Positions 1 through 10,462 of a DNA stretch of 64,000 nucleotides are shown one piece after another. How positions within the stretch are numbered: position 1 is the stretch's first letter; the number at the start of each line of letters is the position of its first letter. Under the pieces are notes generated by a model, which ran no database searches, had not been told where the DNA came from, and saw nothing but the letters and a program-made list of their open reading frames with translations. The stretch lies in assembly GCA_016719055.1 (NCBI GenBank), contig JADKAW010000026.1:12517-76516 (forward strand), given 5' to 3'. The translations under genes were made by a program, and so were the position numbers. Source of the DNA: Candidatus Rhodoferax mariagerensis (GTDB taxonomy: Bacteria > Pseudomonadota > Gammaproteobacteria > Burkholderiales > Burkholderiaceae_C).

Positions 1-63
1 CCCCAAGGCGAGCGCCTGCACCTCATCCCCTACGAAATTACCCCCACCACCTCACTGGAGTAA
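1..63 (+). CDS. 3' end of a phage head gene (partial)
   Basis: An open frame enters from the left edge and ends at the TAA at 61-63. Only twenty residues are visible, ending in TPTTSLE. It lies 5 bases before a capsid-cement-type gene and is probably the C-terminus of a phage major capsid protein, judged from position only. Nothing in the residues proves that. Confidence 0.4.
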   Translation, partial: PQGERLHLIPYEITPTTSLE

Positions 64-68
64 CCTGA

Positions 69-395
69 ATGCGTACTGAAAAAATCTTGCTGGTCGTCAC
101 CATCACTGCTGCTGCTGCACTGCCCCGCTTTCGCCTGGTGACCTATGCCGGTGCACCGGCTGTGGCGGTTGACCGCGCCCTGGGCGTGCCCGTCACCGAC
201 TTTGACACCGGCGAGCAAGCCGGCATCGCCACCCGTGGCGAGCTGCTGGTCGAAGCCGGTGCCGCCGTCGCCGTGGGCGCGCAGGTGCAGAGTGATGCCA
301 GTGGCCGCGCCATCACCCTGGCCGCCGGGGTGGCCTTTGGCGTGGCCCGCGACGCCGCTGCAGCCGCCGGCGAAATCATCCGCGTGCTGGTCTAA
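69..395 (+). CDS. DUF2190-like capsid cement (head decoration) protein
   Basis: A 108-residue protein with a hydrophobic N-terminal stretch and repeated Gly/Ala/Val turns (GVPVTDFDTGEQAGIATRGE, then a GAQVQSDASGR segment). This pattern resembles the DUF2190 family, small trimeric proteins that decorate phage capsids. It sits directly before gp36-like and gp37-like genes, as expected for a head-completion block. No catalytic residues are expected. The function is inferred from family resemblance and order, since no alignment was run. Confidence 0.6.
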   Translation: MRTEKILLVVTITAAAALPRFRLVTYAGAPAVAVDRALGVPVTDFDTGEQAGIATRGELLVEAGAAVAVGAQVQSDASGRAITLAAGVAFGVARDAAAAAGEIIRVLV

Positions 396-402
396 TTTTC
401 AA

Positions 403-906
403 ATGCCCTACGCCACCGTAGACGACCTGCTGCAAGCCGCCACCGGCAGTTGGGCTGACCTGGCGCAACGCGCCGCGCTTAGCCCGCTGGTGGACGCCGA
501 CTTGCTGGCCGCCACCGTGGCCCAGGCTGACCGCAGCGCCTGGACCGCCCCCGCGCAAGCCGCCGCCGACGCCGCCGTGCTGCGTATGGCGGGGGCGCTA
601 GAGCGTGCCAGCGCCCATGCCGACACCTACCTGTTTCCCCGCTACCGCACCCAGATGCCGCTGCCCCCCGACCTGGTGGCCGGCAGCGCCCTGCCTGCGG
701 TGGTGGCGGCAATAGCCTACAAACGCCTGTACGGTGCTGCCGTGCCAGACGAGGTGCGCAAGGGCTGCCAGTGGGCTGACGACTACCTGCGCGACATCAG
801 CAAGGGCGTGGTCAGCCTGGGCGCGGTAGATGCCAGCGTAGCGCAAGCCCCCGGCCATGTGGTGAGCCGGGTACCCGCCAAAGCCTTTGACTGGGACGGG
901 TACTAG
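403..906 (+). CDS. Mu gp36-like (DUF1320) head-tail connector protein
   Basis: A 167-residue protein starting at the ATG at 403 (MPYATVDDLL), 7 bases after the previous stop. A longer reading from 145 overlaps the cement gene and is rejected. The opening pattern, the segment DTYLFPRYRTQMPLP and the conserved C-terminal half (KGCQWADDYLRDISKG) match the DUF1320/gp36 family of Mu-like phages. These proteins are thought to act at the head-tail interface. The gene is followed 3 bases later by a gp37-like gene, the same order as in Mu. Confidence 0.75.
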   Translation: MPYATVDDLLQAATGSWADLAQRAALSPLVDADLLAATVAQADRSAWTAPAQAAADAAVLRMAGALERASAHADTYLFPRYRTQMPLPPDLVAGSALPAVVAAIAYKRLYGAAVPDEVRKGCQWADDYLRDISKGVVSLGAVDASVAQAPGHVVSRVPAKAFDWDGY

Positions 907-909
907 GCC

Positions 910-1353
910 ATGCTGCAAAACCTGCTGGCCCTGGAGCCCGAGCTCATGGCCCACCTGGTGCAGGCGCTTGCGGGCGTCAGCCCGGCGGTGCATGTGCTGT
1001 GCGCGGCCGACCTGGCTGACGTGCGTGAAGAGGTGCAGCTCACCCCGGCCGTGCAGGTGATCTACCACGGCACCCGCATTGTGCAGAGCCGCAGCGACGG
1101 CCGCGCCGCCCGCATCAGCCAAACCTGGCTGCTGGTGGTGGCCACGCGCAATGTGCGCGGCCTTAAAAGCGGTGCCGATGCCCGCGCCAGCGCCGGTGTG
1201 CTGGCCGCCACCGTGGCGCGCGCCGTCATGGGCTGGCGTGCCCCCAGTGCCGCCACGCCCTTTGTGCTGGCAGACGCCCCCGCGGCTGGCTACAGCGCCG
1301 GCCATCAGTACCTGCCCTTAGGCCTTGAGGCCGAGCTGGTGCTGCAACCCTGA
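910..1353 (+). CDS. Mu gp37-like (DUF1834) tail completion protein
   Basis: A 147-residue protein beginning MLQNLLALEPELMAHL, 3 bases after the gp36-like stop. Its mix of short helices and a strand region (QTWLLVVATRN) fits the DUF1834 family, for which a role in tail termination or head-tail joining is proposed. Translational coupling with the gp36-like gene is likely from the spacing. The assignment is by family resemblance and gene order. Confidence 0.65.
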   Translation: MLQNLLALEPELMAHLVQALAGVSPAVHVLCAADLADVREEVQLTPAVQVIYHGTRIVQSRSDGRAARISQTWLLVVATRNVRGLKSGADARASAGVLAATVARAVMGWRAPSAATPFVLADAPAAGYSAGHQYLPLGLEAELVLQP

Positions 1354-1388
1354 TTTTTTTAACCCGTTCACCCCCCTGAAAGCCCATC

Positions 1389-2129
1389 ATGACAGACACC
1401 GTTTACTACCCCTACCTTGGCTCCGGCAAAATCTACGCCCGCACCCAGGGCTCCGCCGCTGGCCTTATGGAGCTGGGCAACGCCAGCAAACTTGAGCTTT
1501 CCGTCAAAGAAGACAAGCAAAAGCTCAAGGACTTCAGCAAACCCGGTGGCGGCACTTACAGCAGCGTCAGCCGCATCTCTGAGGCCACCCTGCAAATGAC
1601 CCTCAACGACCTCAACAAAACCAACGTGGCGCGCGCCGTGTTTGGCACCGAAGTTGCCGTAACCGGTGCCACCATCGTTGACGAAGCCGTCACCGCTTAC
1701 AAGGGGGCCATCTGCCCGCTGCTGCACCCCAACCCGACAGCGGTTACCGTATCGCACACCACGGGCACGCCAGCCTACACCGCCAACGTTGACTATGAAG
1801 TGCGCGCCGGCGGCATTTACATCATCCCCGGCGGCGTCATCACAGACGCCCAGGCGCTCAAGGTGGACTACACCTTTGCCGCCTATGACAAGGTCGAAGC
1901 CATGACCAGCGCGTCCATCCTGCTTGAGCTGCACTTTGAGGGCTTGAACGAGGCCAACAGCGGCAAGCCGGTGATTGTGGACATCTACAAAGCCCAGCTC
2001 AGCCCCACCAAGGCGCTAAGCCTGCTGGGCGACAAGTTTGCCGATCTGGAAGTAGAGGCCGAAGTGCTGGCCGACACCAGCAAGACTGGCGCGGGCATTA
2101 GCCAGTATTTCCGGGTCAAGCTGGCGTAG
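1389..2129 (+). CDS. Phage major tail tube protein
   Basis: A 246-residue protein that begins MTDTVYYPYLGSGKIYARTQ and is rich in beta-strand-forming residues. It has an N-terminal module (residues 1-100, ending near TNVARAVFG) and a C-terminal half carrying a second sandwich-like segment (VDYEVRAGGIYIIPGG). A tail-tube gene is expected between the completion proteins and the tape measure. No contractile sheath gene accompanies it, so the tail is probably long and flexible, as in B3/D3112-type transposable phages. Confidence 0.7.
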   Translation: MTDTVYYPYLGSGKIYARTQGSAAGLMELGNASKLELSVKEDKQKLKDFSKPGGGTYSSVSRISEATLQMTLNDLNKTNVARAVFGTEVAVTGATIVDEAVTAYKGAICPLLHPNPTAVTVSHTTGTPAYTANVDYEVRAGGIYIIPGGVITDAQALKVDYTFAAYDKVEAMTSASILLELHFEGLNEANSGKPVIVDIYKAQLSPTKALSLLGDKFADLEVEAEVLADTSKTGAGISQYFRVKLA

Positions 2130-2168
2130 TCTTAATCCCTTTGGGGTAGGGGTGTGTGGCTGGGGGGG

Positions 2169-2354
2169 TCAAGGCAATATGACTGGCCCCTGATCCCATC
2201 GCCCGGTCACCAGCCCCCAGGCATACACCGCCCCCAGCAGCCCCATACCGCTCAGGCACAGCAGCCCCACAAACAGCAGCGGCGGCCAAAACACCAGACC
2301 GGCCACCAAAAAAAATGCGGCACCAACTGACAGCAACGCAAGCAATAGCATCAT
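2169..2354 (-). CDS. Possible small membrane protein antisense to the tail operon
   Basis: The 223-base gap between tail tube and tape measure has no plus-strand gene. The minus strand holds a 61-residue frame starting MMLLLALLSVGAAFF with two hydrophobic stretches (about residues 2-22 and 24-48) and a polar end (TGRWDQGPVILP). Its start overlaps the tape-measure ATG. No ribosome binding site is visible and all neighbours are on the other strand, so it may be chance. I do not recognise a family. Confidence 0.25.
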   Translation of the reverse strand: MMLLLALLSVGAAFFLVAGLVFWPPLLFVGLLCLSGMGLLGAVYAWGLVTGRWDQGPVILP

Positions 2355-5277
2355 GAGTGACAACCGGGTTGAGATAAAAGTTAATGCCAGTGTAGACGGC
2401 GCGCCCGACATTGACAAGCTCTCAGGCTCACTCAGTGGCATTGACCCGGCTGCCCGCACTGCAGAGGCCGGTACCCGCAAAGCCGCCGATGGCTTTGATG
2501 CCATGGGCACCGCCGCACTCAAAATCAACAACATCAAGCAGCTCATAGGCGACATGGTCAGCGTGCTGGGTGGTGTGCCCGCTGACGTCCTCAAAACCGC
2601 CGACGCCTACAACAACCTGGCCGCCCGCGTGCAGCTGGTCACCGGCACCGGCCCTGCTTTTGAAGCCGCCTTTACCGGCATTGCCGAAGTCGCCCAGCGT
2701 ACCAGCAGCAACCTTGAAAGCACCGGCCTGCTGTTCACCAAGCTGGCCGAAGCCGGCAAGAGCATGGGCATCGGCCAGGCCGAAGCCCTGAAGCTGACCG
2801 AAACCGTCAACCAGGCCATCCAGCTCAGCGGGGCCAGTGCTGGTGCCAGCGACGCCGCCATCATCCAACTGGTGCAAGGCCTGCAAGGTGGCGTACTGCG
2901 GGGTGATGAATTCAACAGCGTCATGGAGCAAAGCCCTCGCCTGGCCAAAGCCCTGGCAGACGGCCTGGGCGTCACCACCGGTGAGTTGCGCAAAATGGCC
3001 GAAGCCGGGCAGCTCAGCAGCGATGTGGTCATCAAATCCCTGCAAGGCCAAAGCGCCGCGGTGGCCACCGAGTTTGCCAAACTTCCGCCCACGGTAGGCC
3101 GCGCCCTTGAGAACCTGTCCACCAGCTGGACCTTGTACGTGGGAGAAACCGACAAGGCTACTGGTGCCAGCAAAGCCGCAGCCACCGTCATCAGCGCACT
3201 GGCAGGCAACCTCAGCACCCTTGCTGGCTACCTGATCGACGTGGGCCAAGCTGCAGCCGCCTTTGCCGCCCTCAAACTGGCGCAACACTTTATTGGCATT
3301 GCCACGGCAGCCACCAGCAGCGCCGCCGCTGTGGTGGCCAACGCCACCGCCATCAACGCCGCGGGTGCAGCCAGCACCGCCGCAACGGCCAATGTAGGCA
3401 AGTTTGCCAGCATCCTGAGCAGCCTTAAAACCTTCTCGCTGATCGGCATCGTCACCAACTTCTCTGACATCGGCACCGCCATTGGCGAAGCCGCGGCCAA
3501 GCTCATGGGGTACAAAGACCGCACCAACGAGCTGGCCGCCGCCGACAAAACCGCCGCCACCATAGCCGCCGACAACGCCGCGCAGCGCCAGCGCATGGCC
3601 GAAGCCACCCAGGCTGCCATTGACAAGCAGTTTGAGCTGGGCAAAAGCGCCACCACGGCCATTGCCGAATTTGACAAACTCACCAAAGCTGGCGACACCA
3701 CATCCGAGGCCATCAAAAAAATAGGCAAAGACTTTGACCTGGCCAGCGTGCCGGGCATCCGTAACGCCACGGCAGTGCTCGACAAACTTGTTGCCGACGG
3801 AAAAATAAGCGCTACCGAATTTCAAGCCGCCTGGGCTGATGCGCTCAAAGGCGTTGACCTGGCACAGTTTGAGGTGAAGGCCCGCGCCGCCTTCGCCGGC
3901 ACCGCCCGCGAGACTGAACGCCTAGCCCAGGTGCTCGATGCCACCCTGCGTGAAAGCATCAAGCGCACCGGCCTTGACTTTGACCTGATCAGCGGCGGCA
4001 TGAGCAAAGCCAGCATCAGCGCCATCAACGACACCGACGCCATGATCAAAGGCCTGGACCGCCTCAAGGCCATGGGCGTTGACACCGCGCAGGCCCTCAC
4101 CGCCAGCCTGGGCAAAGGCATCAACACCGCCGACAGCCAAAAAGCCATCGAAGCCGTGCGCCTGCAAATTGAAGAAGTGCGCAAGGTGCTGGGTGACAAG
4201 GTGGCCGACGGCCTGCTCGACCAGGCCAAAACCAAGGCCACCGAACTCGGCGACGCGCTCGACAAATCCACTCCCGGCATCACCAGCCTGCGCGAGGCCA
4301 TGAAAGAGCTTGGCGTCACCAGCGACCAAACCTTCAAGGACACCGCCGCCAAAAGCGCAGCGGCATACGGTGCCATGAAAGACAGTGGCACCGCCAGCAT
4401 CCGCGAGCTGCAAGACGGTTTTAAAAAATATGCCGAGTCCGCCCTTGCTGCCAGCGGCGCGGTTGGCAGTAGTCAGCGCGCCATCACTGAAGCGGCGCTC
4501 AAAACCGAGGGGGCCATACGTGGCCTGTCAGTCGAATTTGACAAAAACGGCAAGATGGCGATTGACTCGCAGGCCAAAGCACAGGATGCGTTTCACGGCA
4601 CCCGTGATGCTGTCGATGCGGTGACAACAGCCCTTGAGCGCCAAAACGCCGAGATTGAGCGCGGTATAGCCGCCGAGGAAAAAGCCCAAGACCTGAAAGA
4701 CCGCAAACTCGCGCTGGACCAAAAAGCCGGAAGAACCCTGGTCGGCGTGAACTTTGACCAGGTTCCCACCTTCAAGACAGAAGTAGAGGCGCAGGCATGG
4801 CTAAAGGCTGATCAAGAGATGATGCAACGTAACGGCCCATCATCTGGCAGCGGCATCTCCAACGCAGTGCTTAACATGAAGAGGAATGAATACGACTTGC
4901 AACTGCAGTTTGCCAAAGACGCCGAAAAGACAGAGTTTGCAAATCAAGCGGCATCCGCTGGCTATTCAAGTTCCCAATCTTTAGGGTTGGCAGATGAGTA
5001 CTTAAACCGCAGAAAGTCAGGCAGCGCTTCAGGCTCATTCTCAGACTTCTTGTCTCAAACAAGGGCTGGCGACAAAGCCGCACCTGCGCCCACGCCAGCC
5101 CAGACTACACCATCACCCGATGCCAAAACCCCAACATCGGCCAGCACCCAGAACCACACCTACACCGTCAACATCCCCAACTACGGCACGGTCAACGTGG
5201 CCAGCGCCAGTGATGCCAGCAGCCTGACCAACATCATTGACCAACTTGCCCGCGCCAAAGCCGCCGCCGGGGTCTGA
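2353..5277 (+). CDS. Phage tail tape measure protein
   Basis: A 974-residue protein, the longest in the tail block. Residues about 65-240 match the N-terminal tape-measure domain (for example AYNNLAARVQLVTGTG and GVLRGDEFNSVMEQSPRLAK). An Ala/Gly-rich hydrophobic region follows (about 285-380), then long helical coiled-coil-like repeats and a flexible Pro/Thr/Ser-rich C-terminus. Such proteins set tail length and occupy the tube before DNA ejection. No peptidase or transglycosylase motif is evident. The usual frameshifted tail-assembly chaperone gene upstream is not seen. Confidence 0.88.
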   Translation: MSDNRVEIKVNASVDGAPDIDKLSGSLSGIDPAARTAEAGTRKAADGFDAMGTAALKINNIKQLIGDMVSVLGGVPADVLKTADAYNNLAARVQLVTGTGPAFEAAFTGIAEVAQRTSSNLESTGLLFTKLAEAGKSMGIGQAEALKLTETVNQAIQLSGASAGASDAAIIQLVQGLQGGVLRGDEFNSVMEQSPRLAKALADGLGVTTGELRKMAEAGQLSSDVVIKSLQGQSAAVATEFAKLPPTVGRALENLSTSWTLYVGETDKATGASKAAATVISALAGNLSTLAGYLIDVGQAAAAFAALKLAQHFIGIATAATSSAAAVVANATAINAAGAASTAATANVGKFASILSSLKTFSLIGIVTNFSDIGTAIGEAAAKLMGYKDRTNELAAADKTAATIAADNAAQRQRMAEATQAAIDKQFELGKSATTAIAEFDKLTKAGDTTSEAIKKIGKDFDLASVPGIRNATAVLDKLVADGKISATEFQAAWADALKGVDLAQFEVKARAAFAGTARETERLAQVLDATLRESIKRTGLDFDLISGGMSKASISAINDTDAMIKGLDRLKAMGVDTAQALTASLGKGINTADSQKAIEAVRLQIEEVRKVLGDKVADGLLDQAKTKATELGDALDKSTPGITSLREAMKELGVTSDQTFKDTAAKSAAAYGAMKDSGTASIRELQDGFKKYAESALAASGAVGSSQRAITEAALKTEGAIRGLSVEFDKNGKMAIDSQAKAQDAFHGTRDAVDAVTTALERQNAEIERGIAAEEKAQDLKDRKLALDQKAGRTLVGVNFDQVPTFKTEVEAQAWLKADQEMMQRNGPSSGSGISNAVLNMKRNEYDLQLQFAKDAEKTEFANQAASAGYSSSQSLGLADEYLNRRKSGSASGSFSDFLSQTRAGDKAAPAPTPAQTTPSPDAKTPTSASTQNHTYTVNIPNYGTVNVASASDASSLTNIIDQLARAKAAAGV

Positions 5278-5285
5278 GTACACAC

Positions 5286-5690
5286 ATGGCCATCACCCTC
5301 ACCCACACCGCAAGCGCCACCACGCTAACCCTGCCAGACGCCCTCAACTGGGCAGACGAATACACCTGGAGCCCGGTGCAGCAAACCACCAGCTACACCA
5401 CCACCGGCGCGCTGCTGATCGAAGAGGCCACCAAGCAAGCGGGCCGCCCCATCACCCTTGAGGGCAGCACCGAGCGCACCTGGTGCACCCGCGCCCTGGT
5501 CGACCAGCTCCACACCTGGGCACGCACCGCCGGCATCGTGCTGGTGCTCACCCTGCGCGGTGTTGCCCACAGCGTCACCTTTGACCACAGCCGCGAAGCC
5601 CTGCAGGGCCTGCCTGTGCTGTTTTATGCCGACGGCTCCATCGCCAGTGATGACTGGTATGTGCCCACCTTACGATTTCTGGAGCTCTAA
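5286..5690 (+). CDS. Small phage tail protein downstream of the tape measure
   Basis: A 134-residue protein (starts MAITLTHTASATTLTLPDAL) located 8 bases after the tape measure. It is predicted mostly beta and ends with the segment SDDWYVPTLRFLEL. Position suggests a distal-tail or tail-tip adaptor role, as in siphovirus-type transposable phages. No enzyme motif is visible. Function is inferred from order only. Confidence 0.6.
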   Translation: MAITLTHTASATTLTLPDALNWADEYTWSPVQQTTSYTTTGALLIEEATKQAGRPITLEGSTERTWCTRALVDQLHTWARTAGIVLVLTLRGVAHSVTFDHSREALQGLPVLFYADGSIASDDWYVPTLRFLEL

Positions 5691-5693
5691 CCC

Positions 5694-8600
5694 ATGCCCA
5701 TCCTTGCAGGCGATATCAAACTGGTAGCCAGCCAGGTCATGAACGACGTGCCCGAGGGCGGGGGCGCGCCCACCAGCACCGTCATTGCCGACGGTGTCAG
5801 TAACGCCATCTTCCCCGACATCAGCGAGCTAGACCGTGCCGGTGGCCGGGTCAACCTGCGCAAGCTGCACGTCAGCGTGCAAACCGCAGACACCGACACC
5901 TACATGGGGTCCAACATCATTGTGGCCGAGCCGCCAGCCGACCCCAACGTCAGCGTCACTCTGTTCAGCACCGACAGCACCTTTGACCGCCGCACCGCTG
6001 CTGCCAGCCGGGTCGAAAGCTACCTTAACCGTGGCCCACTGTGGCCCGGCATCTTGTACGAAAACCACATTGCCGGCCAGCGCAGTGTGCAGATACTGCA
6101 AGAGGTCAGCACCGAGCTGCCCGCTATTGGTCAAACCCTGGTGCTGGTGCAATACGAGGGCCTGTCCAACGAGGTGCAGCAATACATCCGCACCACTGCG
6201 GTCGAAAGCGTCACCCGCACCTTTTACGACGACGGCGGCAACACCTACAACAAGGCCGTGGTCACACTGAGCATCAGCGACGCCCTGCGCACCGACTTTA
6301 CAGGCAGCCCCGCCACCAAGGCACTCACCCTGGTCACCAATGCTGCCAAAATGCGCGACACCGTGGTGGCAGATGCCGGTACCTATGTGGGGGTTGTCCC
6401 CCTGTCGCAAACCGCCAGCATCGGCGACTTTACCGTCAACGCCACCAGCGTCTACAGCCAGCTGGTGCCCAGCGCCCAGACTGAGATACCCATCACCGAC
6501 GTGCGCACCAACGGCCTGAGCGCCGCGCTGGTGGCCACCGGCGCGCCCGTGGTGCAAAGCATCAGCATGGGGTTTACCACCAGCACCAGCATGTTTGTCG
6601 GTGGCCCCATCTACCCCGGCAGCTTGAGCATCGTGCGCGACGGCGTGACCGCCACCGACGCAGGCGGGCTGCTGATCAGTGCCGCCGTAGAAGTGGGCCA
6701 GGTGGACTATGACAACGGCATCGTCAGCCTAAGCACTAACGTGTGGGGGTCAGGCGCAGGCACCCACACCGTTACCGCTACCCCCGCCACCGTGCCAGAC
6801 CTGATCAGTCACCAGCGCGCCATTCGCGTTACCGCAGAGAGCCGCGCCCTCAACTACACCCTGGTCATGGTGGACGTGCCCGTGCCCCGCACGCTCAGCA
6901 TCAGCTACCTGGCGCAGGGGCGCTGGTATGTGCTGCGTGATGACGGCACCGGCAAGCTCATTGGCATCAGCAGCGCCTACGGGGTCGGCACCCTCAACTA
7001 CAGCACCGGCAGCGTCTAGCGTTACCCTGGGTGCCCTGCCCGATGTTGGCCAGCAGCGTCATTGCCAAAGCACAGTCAGGCCACCGTGGGTGCCAGCAAC
7101 ACCCTGCTGGCCAACACCGGGCGTGTTTACGTGCCCATCAACTCAGACGGGGCCTTGAGTGAGGAAAAAGGCAGCAAGTCCTATGCCCGCTCATCCATCA
7201 CCGTCACCTGGAACGACGGCAGCGCCCGCACCGCCACCGAAAGCGGCCTCGGCGTGCTCACGGGCGACGCCACCGGCACCGTGGACTATGCCCTGGGCAT
7301 CATCCGTATCAGCCCCAATGTGTTGCCGCCAGCGGTACGCTGTTCACCGTGGCCACCAACATTGCCACCGCCGCCACTGCCACCGCCGTTACCCTGGCCG
7401 GGGGCAGCATGGGTGCCACCAACATCACCCCGGGCAGCGTCAGCTTTGACGTGGACGTGATCTTCAACTATGCCCACAATGCAGAGGGCAGCTCCAAGCT
7501 GTCATTCAAACAGCGCTCCACCGTGCACCATGACACGGACGACGGCGCTGGCAACCTGCAGTGGTTTGACCGCCGTCAAAAGATACTGGCAGGCAGCATC
7601 AACTACAGTACCGGCGTGGTCACCTTTACCGGTGGTGCCTTCCTCAACACCGACATTGAAGGCCCCATCACCACCACCTATGCATCCTTTTACAGTTGGG
7701 CACACACCTGGGACAGCGCCGTCACCGACTTGGCAGGCACCCGCACCGTCACCATTGCCACCAGCGCAAACATCACCTACAGCAACACCGCAGGCACGGG
7801 CAACTCAGTTGCTGTAGCCGTCAGCCAGTACATTGCCCGCACCCTCATGGTGCCCGGCTACACCCTGCGTGGCGTTGGCTTTGTGCTGGGTGCCAGCCGC
7901 TACAGCCAGTTGACCGACGGCACCCTGCTGCAAGACATCAACCCACTCACCGGAGGCGGCACACCAGCGGGCAACGTCTCGGGCGCGCTCGGGGCTGTCT
8001 TCATCAGCGCCTGGCCCACGGGTGCCAGCTCGGCCCTGGTGGACTGGCGTGGCCTCATTGCCCCGCCCAGCGTGGGCACAGCCCCCGGTTCACCGCCTTT
8101 GCCAGCACCTTTCGCACTGCCAGCAGCCCCCTGCGCCCGGCCAGTGTCAGCGTGTTGGGCGCCATGCAAGACGGTACGGCCTTCAACGTCACGGCCGACA
8201 CCAACGGCAAGATCAACGGCACACGTGTCAAGGGCCGGGTGGACTACCAATATGGCCTGGTCGAGTTGTATTTTGTCAACCCCGCCGGCGACCCGGCCCT
8301 GAATGTGGACCTGGCCTTTTTGGGTATCTCCGGTCTTACCACCACCCCGGCAGATTTGGCCATGCTGGCCAGCCTGCGTTACAACGCCGTGGCTTACAGC
8401 TACCTGCCGCTGGATGCTGACCTGCTGGGCATCGACCCGGTGCGCCTGCCCTCTGATGGCCGTGTGCCGATATTTCGCGCTGGCGGCTTTGCTGTGGTTG
8501 GCCACACCGGCTCCATCACCGCCACCGTTAGCAATGCCCAGGTTATCAACTGCGCCCGCGAGCGCCTAAGCCGCGTGCGTGTGCTGGGCCTGAATGGCAG

Positions 8601-9267
8601 CGTCATCAACACCGGCTACACCACCAACCTTGAGGCCGGCACCGTTACCTTCACCGACGTGTCAGGCTACAGCCAGCCGGTGACCGTGGAGCACCGCATC
8701 GAGGACATGGCCGTGGTGCGCGAGGCCCAGATCAGCGGCGAAATCACCTTCACCCGCGCCATCACGCATGACTACCCGCTGGGCAGTTATGTGAGTAGCG
8801 CCCTGGTGGCCGGTGACCTCAAGGCCCGCGTTTCGGTGCTGTTTGACCAGGGCACCTGGAACGGCACCACCTGGGCAGACACCCTTAGCGGCAATGCCGC
8901 CACCGGCACCTTTAACGACGTGCTGGCCCCCATCGTGGTGACCAACCAGGGCGCGCTGACTGAGCGCTGGGCGCTGGTGTTCACCAACACCACCAGCTTT
9001 AACGTGGTGGGCGAGCATGTGGGCGTGATCGGTACCGGCTCAATCAACTCCGAGCTGGCCCCCACCAACCCCGCCACCGCCGTGCCCTATTTCACCGTGG
9101 CCGCCGCTGGCTGGGGCCTGGGCTGGAGCACCGGCAACATCCTGCGCTTTAACACCGTCGGTGCCATGACCCCGGTATGGGTGGTGCGCACCGTGCAGCA
9201 AGGGCCAAACACCGGCACCGAGCATTCATTCACCTTGCTGTCTCGCGGCGACGTAGACCGCCCGTAA
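5694..9267 (+). pseudogene. Large phage tail-tip protein gene with several frame breaks
   Basis: The frame starting at 5694 (MPILAGDIKLVASQVMNDV) stops at 7019, but phage-like sequence continues. Coherent protein passes through two other frames at 7018-7080, resumes at about 7080 (SQATVGASNTLLANTG), shifts near 7320 (into SGTLFTVATN) and shifts again at the C-run near 8084 (into RFTAFASTFR), ending at 9267. An intact product would be about 1,190 residues of beta-rich repeats. The breaks at about 7320 and 8084 each look like one lost base. The gene is either decayed or carries sequencing errors. It is probably a central tail-tip or baseplate structural protein. Confidence 0.7.
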
Positions 9268-9283
9268 CCCATAAAGGACACCC

Positions 9284-10459
9284 ATGATCACCTACTTTGA
9301 CAGCACCATGATTGGCGCGCCGCCATTGAGCGGAACCGCAGGAGCCATGCTGGGCGTGCTTGACGCCTGCCTGGTCACCGGTTTTGGTTTGCAAACCTGT
9401 ACCAGCCTTACCGTGGTGGGCACCGTCGCCACCGCCGCCTTGCCTGCCGCACACAGCTTGCGCGTGGGTGCGTATGTGCGCATTGCCGGGGCCACCCCTG
9501 CCGGGCTTAATGGGGACTGGCCGGTGACCGGCGTCACCAGCCAGGGTTTCACCTTCACCACCAACGTAGCAGCAGGCACAGCCACCGGCACCATCACCAG
9601 CCGGCACACGCCGCTGGGCTGGGCCAAAGAATTCAGCGGCACCAACCTTGCCGCCTACCGCAGCGCAGACGTGACCGGTACCCGCATGCGCCTGCGCGTC
9701 GATGACACCGCCGCTGTGTCGTCCCGCGTGGTGGGCTACGAGGCCATGACCGACGTTGACACCGGCGCTGGCCCCTTCCCCACAGCCTTGCAAGCCTCTG
9801 GTGGCCTGCACTGGATCAAATCGACAGTGGCTGATGCATCGGCCCGGGCCTGGGTGCTGATTGGCGACAGCCGCTTGTTTTATCTGTATGTGGCAACGTA
9901 CCTGCCCTACCAGGACCACGGCACCGCAGTGTGTTTTGGCGATTACAGCAGTGTGCGCCCGGGCGACCCCTATGCTTGCATGCTGACGGGCAAGACAGGC
10001 ACTGAGGTCAGTTCAAGCTATGCAGATTTGGCAAAAGTACTCACCAGCGAACGCACACCACTGGAAGCATGTTTGGCCAAAAGTTATTCAGGCATTGGCT
10101 CGGCAGTTAACTTTTTTCCTAAATCCGCGTTTGCTATCACACATAATTCAAACAGCGGCACCGACATCTATTCAGGCCTGGGCCTGTCATACCCCAACGG
10201 GCCAGACAACGGCCTGATCACATCGCCCAAATACATCTTTTCCAACACGGCACTGCGCGGAAACTTTACGGGCTTGCTGCATACGCCCCAGAGTTGTCAG
10301 GCAGCGTTTGAAACCGGCGACATTGTGATTGGCACCGGCTCCCTGACAGGGCGCAAGTTGTTTTGCCTGCGCTCAGGCGGTGAACCGACGAATGTAAAAA
10401 ACACCGTCAACACCGGCGCGGGGGTCGTGTTTATTGACATCACCGGCCCCTGGAGATAA
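9284..10459 (+). CDS. Phage tail protein, function unknown
   Basis: A 391-residue protein 16 bases after the previous stop, with an AAAGGA-type ribosome site before the ATG. It contains beta-rich Gly/Thr segments such as GAYVRIAGATPAGLNGDW, which resembles short Ig-like tail modules, and an aromatic middle region (ARAWVLIGDSRLFYLYVATY). It sits between the tip protein and a lectin-like protein, so a tip or fibre role is likely. I recognise no enzymatic motif. Confidence 0.6.
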   Translation: MITYFDSTMIGAPPLSGTAGAMLGVLDACLVTGFGLQTCTSLTVVGTVATAALPAAHSLRVGAYVRIAGATPAGLNGDWPVTGVTSQGFTFTTNVAAGTATGTITSRHTPLGWAKEFSGTNLAAYRSADVTGTRMRLRVDDTAAVSSRVVGYEAMTDVDTGAGPFPTALQASGGLHWIKSTVADASARAWVLIGDSRLFYLYVATYLPYQDHGTAVCFGDYSSVRPGDPYACMLTGKTGTEVSSSYADLAKVLTSERTPLEACLAKSYSGIGSAVNFFPKSAFAITHNSNSGTDIYSGLGLSYPNGPDNGLITSPKYIFSNTALRGNFTGLLHTPQSCQAAFETGDIVIGTGSLTGRKLFCLRSGGEPTNVKNTVNTGAGVVFIDITGPWR

Positions 10460-10462
10460 GGC

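Noticed and set aside
2428..3825. A 465-residue minus-strand frame inside the tape measure gene
   Set aside because: Its Gly/Ala/His-rich composition is the mirror of a GC-rich coding strand; the plus strand encodes a clear tape measure protein.
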